Assembly (NCBI GenBank): GCA_045602925.1
Contig: JAZSCN010000009.1
Location: forward strand, 1-64,000
Length of the DNA: 64,000 bases
Reading direction: 5' to 3'
Origin: UBA7477 sp045602925
GTDB taxonomy: Bacteria; Bacillota; Clostridia; Oscillospirales; Ruminococcaceae
In this document: one piece after another, positions 18,625 to 26,167 of the stretch
Layout of the letters: every line of letters starts with the position of its first letter
Position numbering within the stretch: the first letter of the stretch is position 1
Notes under the pieces: generated by a model
Told to the model about the DNA's origin: nothing
The model's input: the letters and a program-made list of their open reading frames with translations, nothing else
Databases searched by the model: none
Position numbers and translations under genes: made by a program

Positions 18625-19206
18625 ATGAGAGAAGCTATTATTGAAAGAAAAACTAAGGAAACAGATATTTCTGTTAAGCTCGCACTCGATTGCGAAAAAA
18701 ATACAGTTAAGATTGATACCGGAATTGGCTTCTTTGACCACATGCTTACAGCTCTTGCTGTACACGGTAATATGTCGCTTGAAGTATCAGTAAAGGGCGA
18801 CCTCAATGTTGATGGACATCACACAGTTGAGGATACAGGTATTGTTATAGGACAGGCTATTGCTAAGGCAGTAGGTGACAAATGCGGTATAGCTAGATAT
18901 GGCACTGCCTATATCCCAATGGACGAGGCTCTCGGATTTTGCTCACTTGATATAAGTGCAAGACCTTACCTTGTGTTTGATGCAAGCTTTACAGATAGTA
19001 AAATTGGTGAATATGATTCCTGTCTTACAGAAGAGTTTTTCAGAGCACTTGCTTTCAACGCAGGAATAACTCTACATATTAAGTCTTGTTATGGAAGCAA
19101 TGACCACCACGTTACAGAAGCTATATTTAAGGCTTTTGCACATGCTTTTAAGCAGGCTGTAAAGGTGAATTCCGACACACTTCTTTCTACCAAGGGAGCT
19201 TTATAA
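18625..19206 (+). CDS. hisB: Imidazoleglycerol-phosphate dehydratase
   Basis: Manganese enzyme of histidine synthesis. 193 residues, the monofunctional form without a histidinol-phosphatase domain. Metal-binding repeats FFDHMLTALAVHG (about residue 37), DGHHTVEDTGI (about 65) and GSNDHHVTEAIFKAFA (about 158) are intact. I set the start at ATG 18625, 4 bases after hisC with AAGGAG at 18611-18616; a longer in-frame reading back to 18577 would overlap hisC and does not look like the family. No histidinol phosphatase gene is seen in this window. Confidence 0.96.
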   Translation: MREAIIERKTKETDISVKLALDCEKNTVKIDTGIGFFDHMLTALAVHGNMSLEVSVKGDLNVDGHHTVEDTGIVIGQAIAKAVGDKCGIARYGTAYIPMDEALGFCSLDISARPYLVFDASFTDSKIGEYDSCLTEEFFRALAFNAGITLHIKSCYGSNDHHVTEAIFKAFAHAFKQAVKVNSDTLLSTKGAL

Positions 19207-19209
19207 ATT

Positions 19210-19824
19210 ATGATAGCACTTATTGATTATGGCGCTGGTAATATTTTCAGCGTAAAAAATGCACTGGATTTTCTTGGGATTGAAAATAAGCTCACAAATA
19301 ATGCCGACGAGATTAGAAATGCAGATGCAATAATCCTCCCAGGCGTTGGAGCTTTCGGCTGGGCAATGAATATGCTTGAAAAGTCAGGACTTGTACCTGT
19401 GCTTAAGGAAGAAGCCAAGAAAAAGCCATTTCTCGGAATATGCCTTGGTATGCAGGTGCTCTTTGAAAAAGGCTACGAATTCGGTGAATTTGAAGGTTTA
19501 GGACTTATTCCGGGTAGTGTCAAGATGATCGAAGACGAGGGACTTGTTGTTCCTCATATGGGCTGGAATAAGCTCGAGATAACCTGTGATAGCCCGATTA
19601 TGAAGGATATCTCAAATAATGACTATGTTTATTTTGTTCACTCATACAAAGCATTTTGCGATAAGGAGAACCTCGTTGCGTATTGTGATTATGGCAGCTT
19701 AGTTCCAGCTATGGTTACTGATGGTGAATATGTTTTCGGTGCTCAGTTTCACCCTGAAAAAAGTGGCAGTGTTGGACTTAAGATTCTTTCTAATTTTGCT
19801 GAAATGATAGAGGAGGTAAAGTAA
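19210..19824 (+). CDS. hisH: Imidazole glycerol phosphate synthase, glutaminase subunit
   Basis: Class I glutamine amidotransferase that passes ammonia to HisF. Catalytic Cys in FLGICLGMQVLFE (about residue 80) and the His/Glu pair in QFHPEKSG (about 180) are visible; N-terminal IDYGAGN is typical. 204 residues. Its stop is immediately followed by the hisF start, so the two subunits are tightly coupled. The usual intervening hisA is absent. Confidence 0.96.
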   Translation: MIALIDYGAGNIFSVKNALDFLGIENKLTNNADEIRNADAIILPGVGAFGWAMNMLEKSGLVPVLKEEAKKKPFLGICLGMQVLFEKGYEFGEFEGLGLIPGSVKMIEDEGLVVPHMGWNKLEITCDSPIMKDISNNDYVYFVHSYKAFCDKENLVAYCDYGSLVPAMVTDGEYVFGAQFHPEKSGSVGLKILSNFAEMIEEVK

Positions 19825-20580
19825 ATGCTTGCTAAAAGAATAATACCTTGCCTCGATGTTCGTAACGGAAAGGTTGTTAAGGGCGTAAACTTTGAGGGCG
19901 TTAAGGATGTCGGTGACCCTGTTGAATGTGCATATGAGTATAACAAGCAAAATGCTGATGAAATAGTTTTTTATGATATTACAGCTTCTCATGAAGGCAG
20001 AGGCGTAATGCTCGATGTCGTTAGAGAAACAGCCAAGAAGGTTTTTGTTCCTCTTACTGTTGGTGGTGGAATTACTACTGTTGATGATATAAGAGATACA
20101 CTCAGAGCCGGTGCAGATAAGGTTTCTGTTAATTCTCAAGCTGTAAAAAATCCACAGCTCATTAAGGATGGTGCTGATATTTTCGGCTCGCAGTGTATTT
20201 GTGTCGGAATTGATGCTAAGAAGGTTTCAGATGGTAAGTGGACTGTATTTATCAACGGTGGCAGAATTGATATGAAGCTCGACCTTATCGAGTGGGTTAG
20301 AACAGTTCAAAAGCTCGGAGCAGGTGAAATTTGTCTTAACTCTATTGATACTGATGGAGTTAGAGGTGGCTTTGATATAGAAATGCTCAAGGCTGTTTGT
20401 GATAATGTTACTATCCCTGTCATCGCCAGTGGTGGTGCCGGTAAGCTTTCTGACTTTGCTGATGCGTTCTTAAAGACCGATTGTTCAGCAGCTCTTGCTG
20501 CTTCACTTTTCCACTTCAAGGAACTTACAATCGGTGAAGTTAAGGATGATTGCAGAAGTAAGGGAATACTTGTAAGATAA
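19825..20580 (+). CDS. hisF: Imidazole glycerol phosphate synthase, cyclase subunit
   Basis: TIM-barrel enzyme that, with HisH, forms imidazole glycerol phosphate and AICAR. The N terminus KRIIPCLDVRNGKVVKGVNF with the catalytic Asp11, the second catalytic Asp in NSIDTDGVRGGFD (about residue 130) and the phosphate loop IASGGAGK (about 201) are conserved. 251 residues. A strong GAGGAGGT site lies in the end of hisH. Its sequence is clearly HisF rather than the paralogous HisA. Confidence 0.97.
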   Translation: MLAKRIIPCLDVRNGKVVKGVNFEGVKDVGDPVECAYEYNKQNADEIVFYDITASHEGRGVMLDVVRETAKKVFVPLTVGGGITTVDDIRDTLRAGADKVSVNSQAVKNPQLIKDGADIFGSQCICVGIDAKKVSDGKWTVFINGGRIDMKLDLIEWVRTVQKLGAGEICLNSIDTDGVRGGFDIEMLKAVCDNVTIPVIASGGAGKLSDFADAFLKTDCSAALAASLFHFKELTIGEVKDDCRSKGILVR

Positions 20581-20592
20581 TCAGGAGGGAAT

Positions 20593-20940
20593 ATGATTAA
20601 GATTGATATTAATGACCTCGATAAGTATTTTGAAAAAGCTGAACTTATCCCTGCTATTTGTTATGAGGTTGATACAAAAACAGTTTTAATGCTTGCATAT
20701 ATGAACAAGGAAAGCCTTAGAAAGACTCTTGAAACCGGTTATACTTGGTTTTGGAGTCGTTCTCGACAAGAATATTGGAATAAGGGTGCAACCAGCGGAC
20801 ACCTACAAAAGGTTGTTTCTATCTATTCTGACTGCGATAATGATACTTTACTGGTTAATGTAAAGCAGACAGGCGTAGCTTGCCATACAGGTTCATATAG
20901 CTGTTTTTTCAATGAAATGTATAATGAGGAGAATGAATAA
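20593..20940 (+). CDS. hisI: Phosphoribosyl-AMP cyclohydrolase
   Basis: Opens the adenine ring of PR-AMP; zinc- and magnesium-dependent. 115 residues, single domain. Motifs: LMLAYMNKESL (about residue 35), WFWSRSRQEYWNKGATSGH (about 56), DCDNDTLLVNVKQTGVACHT (about 85-103) with the metal Asp and Cys residues. Strong AGGAGG site. It overlaps the next gene by one base (TAATG), so cyclohydrolase and pyrophosphatase are separate proteins here, not the fused HisIE. Confidence 0.96.
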   Translation: MIKIDINDLDKYFEKAELIPAICYEVDTKTVLMLAYMNKESLRKTLETGYTWFWSRSRQEYWNKGATSGHLQKVVSIYSDCDNDTLLVNVKQTGVACHTGSYSCFFNEMYNEENE

Positions 20941-21278
20941 TGACAGTTTATCAGGAAATTTTTGAAGTAATCAAGGCTCGTAAAAAGGCTTTTGAAGAGG
21001 GAACAGCTCAGGAGAATTCCTATACCTGCTACCTTTTTGATAAGGGTGTAGATAAAATCTGTAAGAAGATTGGTGAGGAAGCTACTGAAACTGTTATCGC
21101 TGCGAAAAACGGCGACAACGACGAGCTTATGAACGAAATTAATGACCTTCTCTATCATGTAATGGTGCTTTGCGCTAACCAGGGTCTTGATTGGTCTGAG
21201 GTTGAAAGAGTTCTTGATGAAAGAAATGAGAAAATTGGCAATCTCAAGACATTTCATCAGGTAGACAAGAATACCTAA
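20940..21278 (+). CDS. hisE: Phosphoribosyl-ATP pyrophosphatase
   Basis: Hydrolyses PR-ATP to PR-AMP; all-alpha MazG-like fold. 112 residues with the typical blocks KICKKIGEEATETVIAAKN (about residue 39) and LMNEINDLLYHVMVL (about 63). Last gene of the his operon, followed by a strong terminator. Confidence 0.95.
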   Translation: MTVYQEIFEVIKARKKAFEEGTAQENSYTCYLFDKGVDKICKKIGEEATETVIAAKNGDNDELMNEINDLLYHVMVLCANQGLDWSEVERVLDERNEKIGNLKTFHQVDKNT

Positions 21279-21289
21279 TAATTTGCACT

Positions 21290-21323
21290 AAAATCGGTTG
21301 AAATTAAATTTCAGCCGATTTTT
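21290..21323 (+). terminator. Rho-independent terminator of the his operon
   Basis: Perfect 8-bp base AAAATCGG (21290-21297) with CCGATTTT (21315-21322), then a T-G and five more pairs up to a TTAAA loop, followed by T. A long A/T-flanked stem that can work in both directions. Confidence 0.88.
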
Positions 21324-21424
21324 CACATTTTCACCTTACTTTGAATAGAATGTACTAATGTCAGCGATTTAACTCTGACAAACAAGTTTCTTATTGAAAC
21401 AAGTCTATTCTTAGGAGGAATAAT

Positions 21425-22222
21425 ATGAGCGAAAATATCAATGTTCAGAATTGCTTTAAAGAGGCTACTTGTATCGACACTATGAAAATCTTTGATTCGT
21501 GCTCGGATAAGGATTGCCTTGAAGACCTTGCTGTGAATTTTACTACAACCGACCAACAACTAATCAATACAGCTTGTTTTGTGAAAAGTAGCTGTGTCGA
21601 AATAGTTAATGTTACCTTTACGATTGAGCCGGTTCCTTTCCATTGTGGTTTTTATGCAGTGGATATTACATACGCTTTTAACGTATATGTAGATGTTTAT
21701 CAGTCGCTAGGCTCTGCTCCGACACAGGTTCAGGGAACAAGTACATTTACAAAGAAGGTTATCCTCTTTGGTAGTGACGGAAACACCAAGAATTTCTACT
21801 CGGATGAAGATAACTATTACACTCCAGATGGTTGTAGCTGTACAAGAAATTCACTTCCAATAGCAAGCGTGAAGGTTGTAGACCCAATTGTATTAGATAT
21901 TAAGTTTACCTGCAGACCAATACCTACAAGCTCTTCAAACGAAGAGTGTTTAATCTGTGAAACAGAACCTGCAGTTGTTGGAGTAAAATATGTATATATT
22001 ACAATCGGAATGTTTTCAATAGTTCAGCTACAAAGAAGAGTTCCTATTATGGTGCCAACTTACGATTACTGTATACCACAGAAGGAATGTACTTCAAATA
22101 CAGATAGTCCATGCGAACTCTTTGATAAGCTAAACTTTCCGGTTAATGAGTTCTTTCCCAAAAATCTAGAAGATACAAGTCTCTGTGGTTGTAAGTCAGA
22201 CGATAGCAATATTCAATTATAA
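21425..22222 (+). CDS. Conserved Cys-rich protein of unknown function
   Basis: 265 residues with about 17 cysteines spread along the chain and no signal peptide or membrane helix. I do not recognise a named domain; proteins of this general type (N-terminal NCFKEATCIDTMKIFDSCSD, a beta-rich middle, cysteine pairs near the C terminus) occur as hypothetical proteins in Clostridia. It stands alone: terminator upstream, hairpin downstream, and a strong AGGAGG ribosome binding site 21413-21418. Many cysteines and a beta-rich sequence would suit a cross-linked structural layer such as a spore coat, but no sporulation gene is nearby and no sporulation promoter could be assigned, so that is only a guess. 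Confidence 0.75.
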   Translation: MSENINVQNCFKEATCIDTMKIFDSCSDKDCLEDLAVNFTTTDQQLINTACFVKSSCVEIVNVTFTIEPVPFHCGFYAVDITYAFNVYVDVYQSLGSAPTQVQGTSTFTKKVILFGSDGNTKNFYSDEDNYYTPDGCSCTRNSLPIASVKVVDPIVLDIKFTCRPIPTSSSNEECLICETEPAVVGVKYVYITIGMFSIVQLQRRVPIMVPTYDYCIPQKECTSNTDSPCELFDKLNFPVNEFFPKNLEDTSLCGCKSDDSNIQL

Positions 22223-22235
22223 AATATAATCCAGT

Positions 22236-22263
22236 AGGGTGTTCGGCTTTTGCTGAGCACCCT
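22236..22263 (+). terminator. Terminator-like hairpin after the Cys-rich gene
   Basis: Stem of 12 pairs, AGGGTGTTCGGC (22236-22247) with GCTGAGCACCCT (22252-22263), including two G-T pairs, around a TTTT loop. The following CAAATCTTTC is a poor T tract, so termination may be partial. Confidence 0.6.
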
Positions 22264-22286
22264 CAAATCTTTCACTGTCAATATGG

Positions 22287-22315
22287 TTGACATTGGCTGT
22301 AAAATATGTTAAAAT
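22287..22315 (+). promoter_or_regulatory. Sigma-A promoter of the DUF5685-dnaJ-like operon
   Basis: -35 TTGACA (22287-22292), 17-base spacer, -10 TAAAAT (22310-22315) with extended TGT. Start point about 18 bases before the gene at 22340. Confidence 0.78.
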
Positions 22316-22339
22316 AAATATGTATTGCGAGGTGACAGT

Positions 22340-23227
22340 ATGTTTGGTTATGTTCGAGCGTTTAAACCACAAATGCGAATGTGTGAATATGACATTTACA
22401 AGGCATTTTACTGTGGACTTTGCAAGCGTATTAAAAAAGATTATGGCTTTATGGCAACGCTGACTCTTAGCTATGATTTTGCTTTTTTGTCCATCATGAA
22501 TGCAGGGTTCAATGATTGTGAAGCTAAAGCTGAGAAGTGCAGATGTATTGCTCATCCTCTGAAAAAGACAGTCTGTGTAAAGTGCGATAGCGGATTACAG
22601 TATCCTGCAGCTGCTGCCGAAATTCTAATATACCATAAGCTTCGTGATGATTGTGCTGATAAAGGTTTTTTTAAAAAACTAGCAGCTAAGCTTATGCTCT
22701 TATTTCTTAAAAGAGGGTATAAGAAAGCATCTAAGCTATATCCAGAGCTTTCAAAAGAAATTGAAGCCCAAATGAAACTACAAGCATCGCTTGAATCACA
22801 GCCTGATTGTTCTATTGATATGGCATCGGAACCATCTGCTAAAATGATGCAAGCTATAGCACATTATATATCAGATGACGATAGTCATCGACGCGTTCTT
22901 GAACGTTTTGGGTATTTTCTTGGTAGGTATATTTATCTATGTGATGCTCTTGACGACCTTATCGACGACTTGAAATCTAAAAATTTCAATCCTCTTATAA
23001 AAGAGTTTTCGCTTAGTGGAGACCTTTCTGAAGAACAAAAGAAGGATGTTGCTGAGTTTATAATAGCTAATGTAAATATGACACTAGGTGAACTTGCAAA
23101 TTGTTATACTCTTTTAGAGCTTAAAAAGTATAAACCAATAATTGACAATATTATATATCTTGGATTAAAAAACAGCTGTCAGCAGATAATTGATAATAAG
23201 TACTGCGACAAGAAAGGAAATGAATAA
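22340..23227 (+). CDS. DUF5685 family protein
   Basis: 295 residues, function unknown. The N terminus has the family pattern MFGYVRAFKPQM, YCGLCKRIKKDYG (about residue 28) and LSYDFAFL (about 47), then further cysteines in KCRCIAHP and CVKCDSG (about 69-90). Near residue 195 lies an acidic stretch, LCDALDDLIDDLKSKNFNPL, that resembles the metal-binding Asp-rich helices of all-alpha isoprenoid-synthase folds; this resemblance is only by eye. Start set at ATG 22340 after GAGGTGA (22329-22335); a TTG at 22325 overlaps that site. It overlaps the J-domain gene downstream by one base (TAATG), so the two are translationally coupled. Confidence 0.85.
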   Translation: MFGYVRAFKPQMRMCEYDIYKAFYCGLCKRIKKDYGFMATLTLSYDFAFLSIMNAGFNDCEAKAEKCRCIAHPLKKTVCVKCDSGLQYPAAAAEILIYHKLRDDCADKGFFKKLAAKLMLLFLKRGYKKASKLYPELSKEIEAQMKLQASLESQPDCSIDMASEPSAKMMQAIAHYISDDDSHRRVLERFGYFLGRYIYLCDALDDLIDDLKSKNFNPLIKEFSLSGDLSEEQKKDVAEFIIANVNMTLGELANCYTLLELKKYKPIIDNIIYLGLKNSCQQIIDNKYCDKKGNE

Positions 23228-23847
23228 TGAACGACCCATACAAGATTTTAGGCGTTTCGCCATCTGCTAGTGATGATGAAATTAAAGCAGCTTACAGAGA
23301 GCTTGCAAAGAAGTATCACCCTGATAATTATGCAAATAATCCGCTCGGTGACCTTGCTGGCGAAAAAATGACAGAGATTAATAATGCTTTTGACGAAATT
23401 ATGAATTCGAGACGTGGAGGCTCTGCGTATGCAGGCTCTAGCTTTGGCTATTCAAGTAGCTCAAGTTCTGATTATAAGGAAATCAGAACTCTTATTCAAA
23501 GTGGTATGGTAACTGAGGCCGATAACCTCCTTGATGGTATTTCATCGTCTTATAGAAATGCTGAGTGGTACTTCCTTAAGGGAAGTGTAGCATACTCAAG
23601 AGGCTGGCTTAATGATGCCTATAACTATTTTTCTAAGGCATGTAACCTGGAACCTGGCAATAGAGAGTATTCAGCTGCACTTAGTCAGATGAATTCACAG
23701 CGTGGAGGATATATGAACGGTAATCCTTCACAGCATTACAATACCTCATCAAACCCAGGCTGTTCCGGTTGTGATCTGTGCCAGGGACTTATCTGTGCCG
23801 ATTGCTGCTGTGAATGTTTGGGTGGAGACCTTATCTCCTGCTGCTAA
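23227..23847 (+). CDS. J-domain protein with TPR-like middle and Cys-rich tail
   Basis: 206 residues. Residues 1-60 are a J domain (DPYKILGVSPSASDDEIKAA, HPD at about 36-38), which would recruit and stimulate DnaK. A Gly/Ser-rich linker follows, then two helical repeats of TPR type (about 80-155, GMVTEADNLLDGI and YFLKGSVAYSRGWLNDAYNY). The last 28 residues hold ten cysteines (CSGCDLCQGLIC and CCCECL), likely a metal or iron-sulfur site. It lacks the zinc fingers and substrate domains of true DnaJ. Coupled to the DUF5685 gene, suggesting a shared task in assembling a cysteine- or metal-containing protein; this is inference. Confidence 0.88.
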   Translation: MNDPYKILGVSPSASDDEIKAAYRELAKKYHPDNYANNPLGDLAGEKMTEINNAFDEIMNSRRGGSAYAGSSFGYSSSSSSDYKEIRTLIQSGMVTEADNLLDGISSSYRNAEWYFLKGSVAYSRGWLNDAYNYFSKACNLEPGNREYSAALSQMNSQRGGYMNGNPSQHYNTSSNPGCSGCDLCQGLICADCCCECLGGDLISCC

Positions 23848-23852
23848 GAATT

Positions 23853-24401
23853 ATGAAAAGAACTAGTTATAAAGTTGCACTTGGTGGAATTGTTTCGGCA
23901 TTGAGTCTTGTAACTATGCTTTTAGCTTCGGTGATTCCTGGGCTCGAATATGCAATTCCGGCATTTGCGGGAATACTACTCATCATTATTGTTATAGAAA
24001 TTGGCTTGCGATGGGCATTTTTGACTTATATAGGAGTTGCAATTTTATCATTCTTTGTTGTTCCTAATAAGGAATCAGGTCTCCTGTTCATAACATTTTT
24101 AGGATACTATCCAATCTTAAAATCTGTTATAGAAACAAAAATTAAACGTAAGCAATTTCAGTGGGCTGTTAAGCTTTTATTGTTTAATTTATCCGTAATT
24201 ATATATTATAATCTTGTTATGCTACTTGTAAGTTCACCGGAACTAAAGGATAGTCTTGATGAGATAGGTAAGTTTGCTGTTCCAATTTTACTCGCAGCTG
24301 CTAACGTTGTGTTTGTTATTTATGATATAGCTGTAACTAATCTTGTTACATCATACTTAAAATGGTTTAGAAAAAAGATAATAAGACATTTGGACAAATA
24401 G
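23853..24401 (+). CDS. Conserved integral membrane protein
   Basis: 182 residues from ATG 23853 with about five to six hydrophobic helices and a basic C terminus (WFRKKIIRHLDK). The helix arrangement, with LASVIPGLEYAIPAFAGILL early on, recalls small six-helix substrate-binding proteins of ECF-type importers, but no diagnostic motif is seen, so I leave it unnamed. It starts 5 bases after the J-domain gene without a clear ribosome binding site, which suggests translational coupling. It is followed by the VTT-domain gene. Confidence 0.75.
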   Translation: MKRTSYKVALGGIVSALSLVTMLLASVIPGLEYAIPAFAGILLIIIVIEIGLRWAFLTYIGVAILSFFVVPNKESGLLFITFLGYYPILKSVIETKIKRKQFQWAVKLLLFNLSVIIYYNLVMLLVSSPELKDSLDEIGKFAVPILLAAANVVFVIYDIAVTNLVTSYLKWFRKKIIRHLDK

Positions 24402-24413
24402 GAAGGTGTAGAT

Positions 24414-25154
24414 TTGGGGGAATACGATAAGCTTCTTTTGGACAAGCAAAGTAGCTCGTACAAGAGAACACTTATAGGAAAAATTATAGTACTTGTACTT
24501 TTTGTTGTTGTGATTATATTTGCAACAATTAAGTTTTACCCTTATGCGGGGATGCTTAAAACTCAAGAGGGTAGAGATGCTTTAACAGAATTAATAAAAG
24601 AAAACGAAGTCAAGGGTGCACTACTTTTTACAGCTCTTCAGGCTGTTCAGATTATTTTAGGTGTTGTACCACCACTCCAGATTCTCGGCGGAATGCTTTT
24701 TGGTGCATTTTGGGGAACTGTATTTTCTGCAATTGGAATTTATCTGGGCTCAACAGTTGTTTTTATACTTGTAAAGCTTATAGGATATCCAATTGTTCAG
24801 CTTTTCTTTAGCGAAAAGAAAATTTCAAAATATAAGTTTTTGCAAGACGAAGAAAAGGTAGTTACTTTTTTCGCTTTACTTTATCTGTTGCCGGGCATAC
24901 CAAAGGATATTCTGACATATATCCTACCACTTTCAAAAATGAAAAAGAGAGACTTTTTCTATGTGGTAATACCTGCAAGACTCCCTGCGATTATACTCAG
25001 TGGTGTTGTAGGACAAAGTATTAGAGATGGCAGGTTTGTACTTGCGATTATTGTTTCGGTTATTGTTTTTGTAATAACATTTTTAGGTATTATATTTAGA
25101 AATAGAATAATGGCTAAATTTCAACAAAAGATTCTAAAGAAAAAATGCAAATAG
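24414..25154 (+). CDS. TVP38/TMEM64 family (VTT/SNARE-associated) membrane protein
   Basis: 246 residues, about six membrane helices. The VTT-domain features are visible: LQAVQIILGVVPPLQILGGMLFG (split across about 78-100), GTVFSAIGIYLGS, and the conserved LLPGIPKDILTYILPLS segment (about 162-178). Related proteins (DedA/VTT superfamily) act as lipid flippases or scramblases. TTG start at 24414 with GGAAGGTG at 24401-24408. Last gene of the 22.3-25.2 kb operon; no strong terminator is seen before the tRNA promoter. Confidence 0.85.
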   Translation: MGEYDKLLLDKQSSSYKRTLIGKIIVLVLFVVVIIFATIKFYPYAGMLKTQEGRDALTELIKENEVKGALLFTALQAVQIILGVVPPLQILGGMLFGAFWGTVFSAIGIYLGSTVVFILVKLIGYPIVQLFFSEKKISKYKFLQDEEKVVTFFALLYLLPGIPKDILTYILPLSKMKKRDFFYVVIPARLPAIILSGVVGQSIRDGRFVLAIIVSVIVFVITFLGIIFRNRIMAKFQQKILKKKCK

Positions 25155-25194
25155 CATAAAAATAAGTTTTATCGATAATTTTTATTAAAATTAC

Positions 25195-25223
25195 TTGACA
25201 TCTTCAGGGAATGATGATATAAT
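25195..25223 (+). promoter_or_regulatory. Consensus promoter of the tRNA cluster
   Basis: TTGACA (25195-25200), 17-base spacer, TATAAT (25218-25223), with extended TGA: a full consensus sigma-A promoter, as expected for stable RNA genes. Confidence 0.92.
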
Positions 25224-25253
25224 TATTAACGTTGCTTGAAGATAACTTGTTTT

Positions 25254-25327
<74 letters not shown>

Positions 25328-25335
25328 TCAATTAT

Positions 25336-25412
25336 GCGTCTTTAGCTCAGCTGGATAGAGCAACTGCCTTCTAAGCAGTAGGCCGCAGGTTCGAGTCCTG
25401 CAAGACGCGCCA
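25336..25412 (+). tRNA. tRNA-Arg(TCT)
   Basis: Acceptor GCGTCTT/AAGACGC, anticodon stem ACTGC/GCAGT with loop CTTCTAA giving TCT, T loop TTCGAGT, encoded CCA at 25410-25412. Confidence 0.96.
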
Positions 25413-25440
25413 CAAATGCTGAATTTACTTCAGCATTTGT
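25412..25440 (+). other. Long hairpin between tRNA-Arg and tRNA-His
   Basis: Perfect stem of 12 pairs (CAAATGCTGAA with TTCAGCATTTG plus a flanking A-T) around a TTTAC loop. No T run follows. It may guide processing of the tri-cistronic tRNA precursor or attenuate the third tRNA. Confidence 0.6.
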
Positions 25441-25444
25441 TATA

Positions 25445-25523
25445 TGGTGGGTGTAGCTTAGTTGGTTAAAGCGTCGGATTGTGGTCCCGAAGACCGTGGG
25501 TTCGAATCCCACCTCCCACCCCA
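25445..25523 (+). tRNA. tRNA-His(GTG)
   Basis: Anticodon stem TCGGA/CCCGA-type with loop TTGTGGT giving GTG; T loop TTCGAAT; encoded CCA at 25521-25523. The extra G-1 typical of tRNA-His is present at 25444 and faces discriminator C. The acceptor stem GTGGGTG/CTCCCAC has one T-T mismatch at the sixth pair. Confidence 0.94.
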
Positions 25524-25528
25524 TAAAA

Positions 25529-25560
25529 GCACTTGCAAATCGCAGGTGCCTTTTTATTTT
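25529..25560 (+). terminator. Terminator of the tRNA cluster
   Basis: GCACTTGC (25529-25536) pairs with GCAGGTGC (25542-25549), one T-G pair, followed by CTTTTTATTTT. Confidence 0.88.
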
Positions 25561-25596
25561 TAAAGTGTGCTAATTTTTGTTTTTGGCTAAAAAATA

Positions 25597-25625
25597 TTGA
25601 TTTAAAAACAGAAATATGATAAAAT
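25597..25625 (+). promoter_or_regulatory. Promoter of the NADH/ferredoxin oxidoreductase operon
   Basis: -35 TTGATT (25597-25602), 17-base spacer, -10 TAAAAT (25620-25625), extended TGA. Confidence 0.7.
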
Positions 25626-25658
25626 AAAACATATATTGATTCTATTGGAGGTATAGTT

Positions 25659-26147
25659 ATGTGTTCGTGTAGCTGTAATTCAAATAATATAGATTTATCG
25701 CTCCTTAAGCCTGTTCTCGATAAGTATGCAGGTGTTAAAGGCAGTCTTATTACAATACTACAAAATGTTCAGGAAATTTACGGATATCTTCCTACAGAGG
25801 TTCTCTATGAAGTTGCTGCTAATACTGGTAATTCGCCAGCAAAGGTTATGGGTGTAGCAACTTTTTATACACAGTTCAGATTTAAGCCGGTCGGTAAGTA
25901 TCTTATCCTTCTGTGTAAAGGTACAGCATGTCACGTCAATGGTAGCGAAATGATTGCACAGACTTTAAAAGAAACTCTCGGCATTGGTGATGGTGATACT
26001 ACCGAAGATGGGCTGTTTTCACTAAGCTTTGTTGCTTGTCTTGGATGCTGTAGCTTATCTCCTGTAATGATGATAAATGACGAAACTTATGGCAATCTGA
26101 CACCCGAAAAGGTTAGAGAGATTATTAAAGAACTTAAAAACAGATAA
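25659..26147 (+). CDS. NuoE-like [2Fe-2S] thioredoxin-fold subunit
   Basis: 162 residues. The NuoE/HydC/HndA pattern is plain: an N-terminal helical bundle with ILQNVQEIYGYLPTEVLYEVA (split, about 31-50), VMGVATFYTQFRF (about 65), then the cluster-binding cysteines CKGTACHVNG (about 88) and CLGCCSLSPVM (about 128). An unusual short CSCSCN sequence opens the protein. It transfers electrons near the flavin subunit encoded next, 20 bases downstream. As part of this three-gene operon it fits an electron-bifurcating complex rather than respiratory complex I, because no membrane subunits are present. Confidence 0.92.
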   Translation: MCSCSCNSNNIDLSLLKPVLDKYAGVKGSLITILQNVQEIYGYLPTEVLYEVAANTGNSPAKVMGVATFYTQFRFKPVGKYLILLCKGTACHVNGSEMIAQTLKETLGIGDGDTTEDGLFSLSFVACLGCCSLSPVMMINDETYGNLTPEKVREIIKELKNR

Positions 26148-26167
26148 ACTGAATTGGTGGTGTAACT

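Noticed and set aside
21324..21424. Sporulation-type promoter for the Cys-rich gene
   Set aside because: TGAATA-like elements occur, but no matching -10 of sigma E, F, G or K lies at the right distance.
25342..25524. Minus-strand reading frame of 60 codons over the tRNA cluster
   Set aside because: It is the reverse complement of tRNA-Arg and tRNA-His, a common false gene.
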